Assembly: GCA_028278335.1 (NCBI GenBank)
Contig: JANQEN010000020.1
Location: 1-64,000, forward strand
Origin: Chitinivibrionales bacterium
GTDB lineage: Bacteria; Fibrobacterota; Chitinivibrionia; Chitinivibrionales; JANQEN01
Direction: 5' to 3'
DNA: 64,000 nucleotides
Shown: positions 1-9,042 of the stretch, one piece after another
Layout: every line of letters starts with the position of its first letter
Numbering within the stretch: the first letter of the stretch is position 1
Notes under the pieces: generated by a model
Database searches by the model: none
Seen by the model: only the letters and a program-made list of their open reading frames with translations
Told to the model about the DNA's origin: nothing
Program-made: the position numbers and the translations under genes

Positions 1-3000
1 CAATCCTGGGTGGAAGCCCAGTCCGGATCAACGGTATTAGCCCAAGTTACTACTGCTGGAGTAAGATTGCAGAATTTATTGTTGCCGAGACGGCAATTAG
101 ATGGACTTATAGATTCAATACCAAGTTCCATATCTGTAAAGCTATTATTATCAATATGGAATTGAGATAAGTTGATCAAATTACCCATTGATGAAGGAAT
201 TGAACCTTGAAAGTTATTGTAATCAAGTTGCAAGTCATATATGTTTATTAGATTCCCAAACTCAGGAGGTATTGTTCCTTCAAAATTATTATCACTCATC
301 TTTAGCTGTTCCAAGCTAACTAAATTTCCAAACCAGGATGATAGAGAACCATTAAATTGATTGCTTTGCAAATAGAAAAATTTCAGATTAATTAAATTCT
401 GCATTTCAATGGGAATGCTGCCGGACAAATCATTGTGATCAAAATACAAGTATTGTAAGTTTACTAATGCTCCAGCAGAGCTTGGTATAGCATCCTGTAA
501 AGCATTATCAGCTAATGACAATGATGTTAATTTTGTTAGATTTCCAATCTCTGTTGGAATAATTCCTGATAAATCATTGTTAGCTAATATCAACCTATCT
601 AGCTCACTTAAATTCCCGATTTCTGATGGTAATGGCCCATTTAATCCATTTAATCCCAATGATATTCTGGTGACCCTATCATTTGAAAGGGTCACTCCAA
701 ACCACGTATCAATCGTGTTTCCTGATAACCAATTAGTATTATTGGTCCAGTTAGGTCCATTGGTATTATTATACAAAGCAACTAGGGCAAGAGAATCTGC
801 AACCCGATCAGGGTTTGCACAGTCCTGAGTGGAAGCCCAGTCTGGATCTTGCGTGTTTGCCCAAGCTTCTACAGCAGGAGTAAGATTGCAGAATTTGTTG
901 TTTCCGAGATCGCATGTTGTAAGATTTAGTGATTCTACTCCAGGTTCAATGTCAGTAAAATTGTTATCATAAATATATAGATCAGTTAAATTTGACAAGT
1001 TTCCAAACGAAGAAGGTATTACACCATCAAATTGGTTAATAAATAGTCGCATATCCTTAAGATTTGAAAGATTGCCTAATTCTTGTGGAAGCGTTCCGCT
1101 TAGGTTATTAGAATACAGCATTAACCCTTCAAGACTGTTCATATTTTGAAAATTTACAGGAACCGCTCCTGATAAATTATTAGTGGCCAAAGTTAAATAC
1201 GTTAAATTACTTAAATTTCCTAAGGTTGCCGGAATTGATCCTGTCAAATCGTTTTGATGAATTAACAATCTCTCAACAGCTGATAGATTACCTAACTCCG
1301 GCGGAATTGATCCAGAAAGGTTATTATATCCTAATTCTAAGTATCTAAGGCTTGATAAATCTCCTATGGAGGATGGGATTGAGCCGGATAGCTGATTATT
1401 AGTTAAGTCAAGCATGTACAAATTACCTAAGACACCTATATTTGCAGGTATTTGACCAGAAAAAGAATTATCCGCAAGTCTCACATATTCAATAGCGGAT
1501 AAATTAACAAACTCTATTGGTATTGGACCGGTAAAATTATTGTTACTAAGATTTAAGGTTATCAATTTAATTAAGCCTTCTATTTGAATGGGTATTTGGC
1601 CGGATAATGAATTTTCACTTAAAGATAAAGTTGTTAATTCAGCTAAATTAAAAATTTCTGTAGGTAATGCCCCTGTTAGATTGTTTGTATATAGAGATAA
1701 AACGATTAGCTGTGATAAACTCCCTAATTCGGGTGGAATTGTTCCAGATAAATTATTGTTGGGTAACTCTAAGTATTCTAATTGTGACAAATTCCCTATA
1801 TCCGGAGAGATAGAGCCTGACAACTTATTATTATAAAGACTAATATGATTAACCCTATTATCCCTGATTGAAATCCCATACCAGGTATCAATACTATTCC
1901 CTGACAGCCAATTGGTATTATTTGTCCAATTGGGCCCATCTGTGCTATTGTAAAGGGCAACTAAGGCGAGGGAGTCTGCGGTACGTCCAGGATCACCACC
2001 TTCAATGGACAGCACTATATCATCAAAGCGTACCGTTGTAATCTCACTGCTATGGGTGGCCTGGTTATTAAAACCACCAACAATAATTGTATGGTTACCA
2101 GCGCTTAATGCATTTATTGTTGCAGCAAAATGCTGCCACCCAGTGACTTCTTCGCTACCACCATTGCCATTGCCAGTTAGTTGGGCAAGGGAATTGTTTG
2201 CACCATTACCATAAAGAATACCGTCAACAGAGAGTAATGCTTGCCCATATTCATTACTTTCATATTCGGAAGACATGGTAAGGCTATACCACAAAGAGAG
2301 TTGTACATCGCCGGGCTGGGTCAGATTAAAGGTAAATCTCCAACCACCTGACAATTCATTACCAGCACCACTTGCACCACCGAGGACCACTTCTAGGCCG
2401 CCGGTTCCACCATTGCCGTTTGTTGCAGTATGCGTACCATTAGCAAAACTCGGCTGATTTGTTCCACGAAAGGAATCGTCCTGATAGGCAAATCCCTGAG
2501 CCCCACTGGTAAAATCAGCATTGACCAGTTTAACGGTTGACCCTGTAGAATAGTTTGCATATATCGAATACATGGCAGTACCGGTGGTACTTGAGCCATA
2601 ATTAGTGGGCATTCCATTTGCCCAGAATTGGCTTGCTCGTGCTCTTCCAGTTGTGGCAGTACCAGCTTGCCAATAGATTTCCGGCTGAGTCTCATAAAGC
2701 CAGGCAAGCCATATTTTCTGGCCATTGGTTACATTAACCGGAGTTTTTAAGTCTATTGTCTGCCAACCTGCAGAAGCACTAATAGGAACTGAATCGGTTA
2801 CCCCTAAACGGGAACCCGGGACATCTCCATTGTCTGCATACACTGCAAAGACCACATCACTGCTGCTGCTTCCGGCCCCATGGTACATACTAATACTTTC
2901 TATGGTACCGTCCTCACTCATAACAAAAGGCATAGCTTGCCTGTTATCAGTGCTTGTCGCTTGGCTATGCACCGAAGTAAAACCGATGGTTTCACCAAAT

Positions 3001-3089
3001 GCGTTATGAACCAAAACAACACCGAGAAAAATCAAAGCACATAATCCAACGTATAAATAACGTACATTTTTATTGCCGCACTGCATCAT
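1..3089 (-). CDS. Large secreted leucine-rich-repeat protein, C-terminus beyond window
   Basis: An open frame runs from ATG at 3089 to the window edge without a stop (at least 1029 codons). AAGGA lies 7 nt before this ATG. A signal peptide (hydrophobic VGLCALIFLGVVLV) is followed by two beta-sandwich regions, about residues 35-180 and 185-360. Then come modules of about 35 residues beginning DSLALVALYNSTDGPNWTNN, each leading into plant-type LRRs with the pattern LxxLxxLxLxxNxLSGxIPxxIGN. Each LRR block closes with an NKFCNLTP...DPDWASTQDC cap, and at least two full blocks are visible. Such repeats normally form an extracellular solenoid for protein or glycan binding. A surface-adhesion role is inferred from the family. 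The missing C-terminus would show whether it carries the sorting domain seen in neighbouring genes. The other open frames in this stretch are shadows of the repeat. Confidence 0.88.
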   Translation of the reverse strand, partial: MMQCGNKNVRYLYVGLCALIFLGVVLVHNAFGETIGFTSVHSQATSTDNRQAMPFVMSEDGTIESISMYHGAGSSSSDVVFAVYADNGDVPGSRLGVTDSVPISASAGWQTIDLKTPVNVTNGQKIWLAWLYETQPEIYWQAGTATTGRARASQFWANGMPTNYGSSTTGTAMYSIYANYSTGSTVKLVNADFTSGAQGFAYQDDSFRGTNQPSFANGTHTATNGNGGTGGLEVVLGGASGAGNELSGGWRFTFNLTQPGDVQLSLWYSLTMSSEYESNEYGQALLSVDGILYGNGANNSLAQLTGNGNGGSEEVTGWQHFAATINALSAGNHTIIVGGFNNQATHSSEITTVRFDDIVLSIEGGDPGRTADSLALVALYNSTDGPNWTNNTNWLSGNSIDTWYGISIRDNRVNHISLYNNKLSGSISPDIGNLSQLEYLELPNNNLSGTIPPELGSLSQLIVLSLYTNNLTGALPTEIFNLAELTTLSLSENSLSGQIPIQIEGLIKLITLNLSNNNFTGPIPIEFVNLSAIEYVRLADNSFSGQIPANIGVLGNLYMLDLTNNQLSGSIPSSIGDLSSLRYLELGYNNLSGSIPPELGNLSAVERLLIHQNDLTGSIPATLGNLSNLTYLTLATNNLSGAVPVNFQNMNSLEGLMLYSNNLSGTLPQELGNLSNLKDMRLFINQFDGVIPSSFGNLSNLTDLYIYDNNFTDIEPGVESLNLTTCDLGNNKFCNLTPAVEAWANTQDPDWASTQDCANPDRVADSLALVALYNNTNGPNWTNNTNWLSGNTIDTWFGVTLSNDRVTRISLGLNGLNGPLPSEIGNLSELDRLILANNDLSGIIPTEIGNLTKLTSLSLADNALQDAIPSSAGALVNLQYLYFDHNDLSGSIPIEMQNLINLKFFYLQSNQFNGSLSSWFGNLVSLEQLKMSDNNFEGTIPPEFGNLINIYDLQLDYNNFQGSIPSSMGNLINLSQFHIDNNSFTDMELGIESISPSNCRLGNNKFCNLTPAVVTWANTVDPDWASTQD

Positions 3090-4061
3090 ACATCAATCCT
3101 TCAACCATTAAAGAATCGTAAAATTTATTTATAAATCTTAAACATTATCTAAAACAGGGAAATATATTTCCCCCCATCCATTGTATTTATTTGTCAACCA
3201 TATAGTGACAATCACAATGAAATCAAAGGCACTAATTACTCACAATCGCTGTAATAAGCGATTTGAGTCCCTATGCTTTTCATGTTTTTTAACGCCGCAG
3301 GGTATAGCATCCCCAATATGACTAACGTCTAACAGCTTTGCCGAAAGTCAATCACACTTTTTTTAGCTATTCAACCCCTTGGCCTACTACTCAAAAGCTT
3401 ACTTGAATTAGGTAGGATACAACATTAAACGTACTCTATGATTATTTTGCTAAAAAATACAACTATTGCCTCTAAACCTCATAGTTTGCTACTTAATCAT
3501 AGTTGTTTTTCAGCTGACTTGAACTCACACTCTCCAATGTCAATTCCTCATTTCAGCTGACAAACTCGACAAAAAAATATTTATGTTATTTTTTCTGATG
3601 CAATAATTTTTATTTTTTTATTTTTTTTAAAAACAAATTTGGCCCAGACAAGTTTATTTAAGCTATTAAGTGCTGTGAAGTTCTTCACATTTATAGAACA
3701 TTATGATTTTTTTATCTATTAAAATTTTACATAAGTTACATGATCGTAATCCCAGAAAAATAGGCGCTCTCCAGTGTGCTCGTTCACACTCCAAGAATCC
3801 ATTAGATCCAAAGAAAACAATATTGCAAACTCATTTTTTTAATGTAAATAGTTGAATAATCTTCGATCTCCCCTATTTTATTTGACTCCGTTTTCATAAA
3901 ACGTTCACAAAACTTAGTTTTATCAACGATTTGTCAAATAATAAGCTCCTTTGAGAGTGAATGGGTTATCATATTCTAGGCATTCTTTCAATACTTACCA
4001 GCACGTTCAAATAGCAATTGGAAAGTAATACTATCTTGCTTTGAAGCAAATAGCTTATAAT
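3090..4061. other. Gene-free AT-rich stretch
   Basis: No open frame with a credible ribosome-binding site or protein-like composition lies here. The sequence is AT-rich with several T tracts. It separates the divergent LRR and amidohydrolase genes and leads into the palindrome array at 4062. The dyads CAATTG (centre about 4017) and TTGCTTTGAAGCAA (centre about 4042) may be decayed outlying members of that array. Confidence 0.6.
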
Positions 4062-4258
4062 TTTGCTAACAAAATCTACTCAATTTTGTATACAAATTTT
4101 TCCTATTTTTGCTTACAAGTTGGTACTGTTTTTGTATACAAAGTGAGTCTAAATTTGTATACAAATAGGGGTGTAACTTGTATACAAAATGAGTTGCAAC
4201 TTGTTAGCAAAAACGACAGATTTTTGTATACATTTTTTTGGAGTTTTTTGTATACAAA
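4062..4258. repeat. Periodic array of nine 12-bp palindromes with 11-bp variable spacers
   Basis: Nine cores are visible, six being exact or near TTTGTATACAAA and three variants (TTTGCTAACAAA, TTTGCTTACAAG, CTTGTTAGCAAA). Core starts are 4062, 4085, 4108, 4131, 4154, 4177, 4200, 4223 and 4247, so seven steps are exactly 23 bp and the last is 24. The spacers between cores are 11 bp (last 12) and share no obvious sequence. The frame is not coding because 23 is not a multiple of three and both strands show many frames. The layout suits cooperative binding of a dimeric protein about two helical turns apart (operator, iteron or centromere-like site). It also formally resembles a miniature repeat-spacer array. 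No function is established. Confidence 0.8.
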
Positions 4259-4375
4259 ATTAACTACCAACACAAGAGGTGGTCGTAGTTGGCTCATAAT
4301 TAAAATTGTTATGTGTGTTAATAGAAAGATAACATTGATTTAATCAAGGCACAGAGGTTTAACAATCTTTTTATC

Positions 4376-4485
4376 TTTTGCGTTAGCCAGGTGTAAGGTG
4401 GCCGAAGGCCAGTCCGAGCATAGCGAGGACCGACTGGAGGGGAGCCTGGAGCCACGGCGACCCTGCAAAGCAGGGGAACGCCCAA
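4376..4485. repeat. GC-rich dispersed multi-hairpin repeat, copy 1
   Basis: This GC-rich island in AT-rich DNA starts TTTTGCGTTAGCCAGG and ends GGGGAACGCCCAATA, so the ends are roughly inverted (GCGTTA against AACGC). Internal short stems such as GGCCGAAGGCC are visible. It shares the block GGAGCCTGGAGC and the closing GGGGAACG with copies at 36822, 55186 and 57909. With the 55186 copy it forms a subtype starting GTTAGCCAGGTG. It looks like a REP or small MITE family rather than a gene. Confidence 0.75.
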
Positions 4486-4796
4486 TAAATTAAAATTCAC
4501 TACTTATAATAAATTTATTGGAATAAATCCAAAGAGCACACATGCATGAATCACAACAAACACACCATATAATAATTGGGTTTTATTATCTATAAACTTA
4601 TTACCTGTCACCTTTTTCATCAATTCCCTTACTTTGTTCCTTTTGCATTGATAGGATTTACAGTCACGTAAAAAAAATACTCATTTCTTTCTGCAAATGA
4701 TTATTATATTAATAGTATTAATTTCCTATCTTTAGATAGCATAAAGTGTGCAAATTTAAATTCAAGTAACATCTTTTTACTTTGTGGGGGGAAAAG

Positions 4797-6077
4797 ATGA
4801 CCAATCCCAAAATAAACAGAAGAGCCTTCATTAACAGTGCGTCAACCGGAGCTATTGCTCTTGGACTGTCTCCTTTTGCCAAACCCGTTTTTGCTTCGAG
4901 TGATCGTGCAGAGGGAACTGGCTATCTCTATGATGATCGAATGCTTAATCATATTATCAAGCCCGGTCATGTAGAGTGTCCAGAACGTTTGATTAAAATC
5001 CAAGAAAAGATGAAGCGTGATGGCCTTGACAAACAGGTAGTTAACCTTCCCTTTGTTACAGAGCCTGTTCCATGGATAAGAAAAATTCATACAAACAATC
5101 ATATTTCCAGAGTCCAGAGAATACAAAACACAAATGTAGCCACAGAAGTTGCAGTGGGAGGAACCCTTGGTGGTGCCAAGGCTGTCTGTGAAGGTACGGT
5201 CCGCAATGCCTTCTGTGCTGTTCGCCCCTGTGGTCACCATGCTCATAATAGTGGTAAAGATGAAGGATTCTGCTATTACAACAATGTTGCCATAGCAACC
5301 AAATATATTCAACAAACCTATAACATTAAAAAAGTATTAATTGTTGATTGGGACTATCATCATGGCAATGCAACCCAGGATTCCTTTTATTCAGATGGGT
5401 CGGTTCTTTTCTGCTCGTCCCATGATTTTTACGGTTATCCTCGAACAGGTGATCCAAAAATGACTGGTCGTGGTGAAGGAGCAGGATTAAATATCAACAT
5501 CCACTTAGAACCAAGAGCTGATGAGGATGTTCTTAAGCGGCATTGGGAGCAGAAACTTATTCCCAAGGTTGAATCATTCAAACCGGAATTTGTTTTTATC
5601 TCTGCAGGATTTGATAGCCGTGTCAATGACCGCCTGGGTAACCTTGGTATTACTGATAAGGGTTTCCAAGAGTTAACTCGTATTATACTTGATATTGCAA
5701 AAACATATGCTAAGGATCGTCTGGTTTCAGTACTTGAGGGTGGCTACTATGTGGAAGGGATGTCCACAGCAGCAGTGCATCATGTGGCAACTCTGTTAGA
5801 AGGATCAACTGGTATTAATCCCTATGTTGCAACACCCAAGGCAAAAAGCACCTACATGGTGAATAACAAACTCTATATTTCTCCCTCTCTGGGAAGACTA
5901 CACAGCATCGTCATTACTAATGTAAAAGGAGCAACCCTAAAACGAGTGGGCCCTCAAGAAATTGATAATGGGACTCTACCACTTGCTCAATTAGGACTTG
6001 CCTCAGGTAGCTATTTAGCAACGATACAGCGATACAACAAAAGAAATGAGACGATTTCCTTTCAGTTGCACAAGTAA
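4797..6077 (+). CDS. Tat-exported histone deacetylase / acetylpolyamine amidohydrolase family protein
   Basis: This belongs to the zinc-dependent HDAC superfamily, which removes acetyl groups from lysines or polyamines. The start is ATG 4797, preceded by GGGGGGA; a TTG 15 nt upstream is less likely. The N-terminus has a twin-arginine signal (NRRAFINSASTGAIALGL). Family motifs are intact: the GHHA His pair near residue 149, zinc ligands in DWDYHHGNA near 185 and GFDSR near 271, and the GGYY tyrosine near 316. After the roughly 330-residue catalytic domain, the last 90 residues look like a beta-sandwich ending LASGSYLATIQRYNKR, similar to the C-terminal sorting domains of neighbouring secreted proteins. 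An extracytoplasmic member is unusual; substrates could be polyamines or acetylated sugars or peptides. Catalytic family assignment is firm and the substrate is unknown. Confidence 0.9.
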   Translation: MTNPKINRRAFINSASTGAIALGLSPFAKPVFASSDRAEGTGYLYDDRMLNHIIKPGHVECPERLIKIQEKMKRDGLDKQVVNLPFVTEPVPWIRKIHTNNHISRVQRIQNTNVATEVAVGGTLGGAKAVCEGTVRNAFCAVRPCGHHAHNSGKDEGFCYYNNVAIATKYIQQTYNIKKVLIVDWDYHHGNATQDSFYSDGSVLFCSSHDFYGYPRTGDPKMTGRGEGAGLNINIHLEPRADEDVLKRHWEQKLIPKVESFKPEFVFISAGFDSRVNDRLGNLGITDKGFQELTRIILDIAKTYAKDRLVSVLEGGYYVEGMSTAAVHHVATLLEGSTGINPYVATPKAKSTYMVNNKLYISPSLGRLHSIVITNVKGATLKRVGPQEIDNGTLPLAQLGLASGSYLATIQRYNKRNETISFQLHK

Positions 6078-6102
6078 ATTACGTTAGTTATTTGAACTAC
6101 AT

Positions 6103-6132
6103 AAGGAGAGGCTGAAAAGTCTCTCCTTTTTT
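6103..6132 (+). terminator. Rho-independent terminator between convergent genes
   Basis: AAGGAGAG (6103-6110) pairs with CTCTCCTT (6121-6128) over a 10-nt loop, followed by a T run. It ends the amidohydrolase transcript. Confidence 0.8.
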
Positions 6133-6133
6133 A

Positions 6134-6607
6134 TTACCTTTTGGAGTAATGATTAATACCTGCTTGAACCATTTCTTGAGAAAGGTAGGTAATCGTAACA
6201 ATATCATCCAAAGAGTATCCTTCCAATGACAATCGATAGGCCACAAATTGCATTGGTTCACCTACTTCAATAAGGTTTTTATCATAATCATAAAAGCGAA
6301 GAACTCGCTGTTTCCAGGGCTGTTCTCTGATTTCATGGACAAACTCCATTGTTAAATCCTTTAATGTAGCTTCTAGCTCATCTAAGGATTCATCCTCAAA
6401 GTAAAGCTCAAAGGAGTTTGACTTTAATGAAACTGCAGCATTGTTAATCAACGATTGAAAATGAGATTTCTGATGTATGGCAAAGTCACCTTTAAAAGTA
6501 ATATTTTCTCCAAAGTCCAACTTGACTGTTTGGCCTAACACATTTTCATAAAATTCTCGTGACTTCTTAATATCTTCAACAACAATAAGGGGGCAAACAA
6601 ATTTCAT
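6134..6607 (-). CDS. VOC-superfamily (glyoxalase/bleomycin-resistance-like) protein
   Basis: This 157-residue protein opens with the betaalphabeta signature of the vicinal oxygen chelate fold (FVCPLIVVEDIKKSREFYEN) and continues with a second half containing RVLRFYDYDKNLIEVGEP, typical of a metal-site Glu near the end of the VOC module. The C-terminal tail of about 40 residues is predicted helical. Its start codon abuts the stop of the upstream cytidine deaminase with no gap (6607/6608), so the two are very probably translated from one message. VOC proteins act as lyases, dioxygenases or drug-binding proteins, and nothing here fixes the substrate. Confidence 0.85.
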   Translation of the reverse strand: MKFVCPLIVVEDIKKSREFYENVLGQTVKLDFGENITFKGDFAIHQKSHFQSLINNAAVSLKSNSFELYFEDESLDELEATLKDLTMEFVHEIREQPWKQRVLRFYDYDKNLIEVGEPMQFVAYRLSLEGYSLDDIVTITYLSQEMVQAGINHYSKR

Positions 6608-7015
6608 CTACTCTGAATACTCCGTTAACCAATTATGCGGTAGAAGGCTTGATAAGGTAACTATCTTATTTTTAGGCAACACTACTTTTGTATCACGGTT
6701 CGCTTTATCTAAAAGCATCATAAACTCCCGACATCGGCCACAGGGTGGAAGGAGCCCTGCAGAGCTCACTGCTACAACCATCTCTATTTGTGTTTCTCGA
6801 GCTTTAAGCATCTCTGCAATTGCTGCGTGCTCAGCGCAAAAGCCAATGCCACAGGCCACATCAATACAAATACCCGTATATATGGTACCCTTTTTTGTAA
6901 GCAGGGCAGCAGAAACTTCTCCTGCGCTCATCCACTCCTCTGACAGGGAAAACTTTCCCAGAACCTCATGAGCCTTTTGCATGAGCCTGTCTATCATTTC
7001 TTCATGATTTTGCAT
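6608..7015 (-). CDS. cdd: Cytidine deaminase
   Basis: This 135-residue protein matches the small homotetrameric cytidine deaminases, which convert cytidine and deoxycytidine to uridine forms in pyrimidine salvage. The zinc site is visible: FCAEHAAI supplies one Cys ligand and the catalytic Glu, and PPCGRCREF supplies the other two Cys ligands. The typical N-terminal helix and the GAxxxxxxG-type strand (VSAALLTKKGTIYTGI) are present. The start ATG follows GGATT. It sits directly upstream of the VOC gene. Cytosolic. A blasticidin-type deaminase is the alternative within the same superfamily. Confidence 0.9.
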   Translation of the reverse strand: MQNHEEMIDRLMQKAHEVLGKFSLSEEWMSAGEVSAALLTKKGTIYTGICIDVACGIGFCAEHAAIAEMLKARETQIEMVVAVSSAGLLPPCGRCREFMMLLDKANRDTKVVLPKNKIVTLSSLLPHNWLTEYSE

Positions 7016-7112
7016 AATTTAATCCTACTAGTGATAATGTTTACTTCAAATAAAAATAGTAACCATCACGCTTGTAGAAAATAGCTTCTTAATTCTCTGA
7101 AATTCAATCAGC

Positions 7113-7928
7113 TTACACCGTTTTAGTGATAGTTTCTTTATACCTACTATGATCAGCGGGTGAAAGTAGGTTATATTCACGCATACTGTTGAGAAAAGTC
7201 AATTGAGCCTTACTATTGGCAAAGCTCTCTAAAATCTCATTCATCGAAACGTGCGTTATTATGTATCTCTTTAGTGCTTCACAGACATCGTTATGAATGT
7301 AACTATTATTGCTCAAGTTTTCCACTGAGGAGAGTGCCCGACCAAGGTCATCATGATTATTGATTGATTTTGGGTTACAATATGTCAATATTAGATCACA
7401 ACACTTTTTCTGATATTCATTAAAGGGAATTGCCTGCTGATTATATAGCTCGGTGAGTGCCTGTAATTTTGTGGTATATTCCAGATTTCCTATCTCCTCA
7501 TGAGTCAAATCGATAATTTCATTTCCAACTGCCCTTCGAGTCTCATCAAGAACAAATTTCCCTATTAATTGATCCTCATTCATGATATGCTTGGTTACCC
7601 AATCATTTAAAAAGCGCATCAGTTCAATAGGTTTGATATTTTCTCGCCTTTTCAATCGAAGAAGAATATGTTTGACCTCTTGTATCAATGTTTGATGAAT
7701 TTCTTTATGTTCCCCTAATTGAGGAAAACCAATCGACTCCATAAACCGTTCTTCATCAGTAAAATGAATTTTGGTATATTCAACAAGAGCGCGTATGGTG
7801 TTGGCAAACACATATTGGCTTTGGTTACCTTTTATTGACTTTTGTAAATACTTTAAAATATAGACTAGTTCTTTATGTTGTGCATCTATCGATGCTACCC
7901 CAATATTAAAATTATCATTCCATTCCAT
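7113..7928 (-). CDS. Bacteriohemerythrin with C-terminal helical extension
   Basis: Residues 1-125 form a hemerythrin domain, a four-helix di-iron O2-binding module. The ligands are visible in order: H in DAQHKEL, HFTDEE, HKEIHQTL and WVTKHIMNED. The remaining 145 residues are helical and of no family I recognise. In bacteria such proteins store or sense oxygen or deliver it to enzymes, and single-domain forms are common near chemotaxis proteins. AAGGA precedes the ATG by a good distance. It stands alone between the cytidine deaminase and the acetyltransferase. Function beyond O2/iron binding is not inferable. Confidence 0.88.
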   Translation of the reverse strand: MEWNDNFNIGVASIDAQHKELVYILKYLQKSIKGNQSQYVFANTIRALVEYTKIHFTDEERFMESIGFPQLGEHKEIHQTLIQEVKHILLRLKRRENIKPIELMRFLNDWVTKHIMNEDQLIGKFVLDETRRAVGNEIIDLTHEEIGNLEYTTKLQALTELYNQQAIPFNEYQKKCCDLILTYCNPKSINNHDDLGRALSSVENLSNNSYIHNDVCEALKRYIITHVSMNEILESFANSKAQLTFLNSMREYNLLSPADHSRYKETITKTV

Positions 7929-8029
7929 ATAACAGTCCTTATACCAAGTTCTTTCAAATAATTTTACTATTTGGGATAGGAAAAAAACAACTTTCAGATT
8001 TAATGGACCATGGTTAGTTTCTAATGGTT

Positions 8030-9010
8030 TTACACACCATTCTCCTCGATTAGCTCTTTTATATCATTTATATGCAGATTTAAATGCCAAACATATCCTT
8101 TTACAATTGCATCAAGCGTCTCAACATTACCCTGGTAATCGGTCCAGCAATTCTCTTTTTTGGTATGGTCGATGTTTTTTATAAGGTGAATGATATGCCA
8201 GTTATAATGCTGCCAGAACCCCACCAATTGCTTCCAATCCTCTGCCAAATAATTCTGGATTGCTATCCACCGATCATTGTCCTGCCAATAATCGGGAAAT
8301 TCTAACTGGTTAGTATACTGCAAACGTACAAGACGATGGTGATTATTGACTGCTGAATCAATAAGATGACCAAGAAGATGTTTGATTGTTCTACTTTGTT
8401 TATTTCGTCTTTGTGATATGACTCCCTCTGGTAATGATACTAGTTTCTCACTCCAATCGTTAACAATCGCTTTAATCTCCTCCTGTTCCTTTGTGTATTG
8501 TTTGGGGGGGAATTGAATTCTGTATACTCGATGCATCTTTTCGTAAAATAGTGTCTCACCTACTAAGGTCATGCTGTTCTTTTCTGCAACCCGAACAGAT
8601 TGCAAATTCTCCTTGAGTATTAAACTAATCACCCGTCTCTTTTTTAAAACATCTTTGGCATAGGTAACACATCCCTGGGCCGCTTCGGTGGCATAACCCC
8701 TACCCCAATAGGAATCATTGATACGATAGCCGACCTCAACCTCTTCTTGACTATTAATAATTTGTTTAAGTAAACCACAGATCCCTATAAACTGAGTATC
8801 TTCTTTACGGATAACAGCCCAGAAAGAGTAGCCATCCTCTGAGTACCCCTTTTTAACTTTGTTATAAAACTCCTGCGCTTCCTCTTTATTAAGAGTCTTT
8901 GGGAAGTATTGGTGGACCTTTTCATTTGCCAATAGTGAGCAAAGCTCTTTAAAATGCTTCTGCTCCAATGTTTCAAGAAGTAAACGGTCTGTTTCTAGTA
9001 ATTTAGCCAT
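8030..9010 (-). CDS. Fusion of RimJ/RimL-type GNAT acetyltransferase and DinB-like domain
   Basis: Residues 1-165 are a GNAT N-acetyltransferase (ETDRLLLETLEQKHF start, RINDSYWGRGYATEAAQG acetyl-CoA loop). Residues about 175-326 match the DinB/YfiT four-helix metal-dependent superfamily, with His residues in LLGHLIDSAVNNHHR, WHIIHL and WHLNLHINDI in positions expected for the metal triad. Both domains normally exist as separate proteins of about 160-180 residues, and here they share one uninterrupted frame. The first may acetylate a protein N-terminus or small molecule; DinB-like proteins include thiol transferases. A weak ribosome-binding site precedes the ATG. The substrate is unknown. Confidence 0.85.
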   Translation of the reverse strand: MAKLLETDRLLLETLEQKHFKELCSLLANEKVHQYFPKTLNKEEAQEFYNKVKKGYSEDGYSFWAVIRKEDTQFIGICGLLKQIINSQEEVEVGYRINDSYWGRGYATEAAQGCVTYAKDVLKKRRVISLILKENLQSVRVAEKNSMTLVGETLFYEKMHRVYRIQFPPKQYTKEQEEIKAIVNDWSEKLVSLPEGVISQRRNKQSRTIKHLLGHLIDSAVNNHHRLVRLQYTNQLEFPDYWQDNDRWIAIQNYLAEDWKQLVGFWQHYNWHIIHLIKNIDHTKKENCWTDYQGNVETLDAIVKGYVWHLNLHINDIKELIEENGV

Positions 9011-9042
9011 GTGATGCTTATTTCCCTAATGTAATTTCCATG

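Noticed and set aside
577-3009. Plus-strand frames inside the LRR gene
   Set aside because: They are shadows of the minus-strand repeat gene, which has the domain signatures.
4062-4258. CRISPR array
   Set aside because: Units of 23 bp with 12-bp palindromes and 11-bp spacers are far below CRISPR size, and no cas gene is present.
4041-4343. Open frames of 100 and 64 residues across the palindrome array
   Set aside because: Both strands are open because the repeat lacks stops; composition is not protein-like, and the 23-bp period is not a multiple of three.
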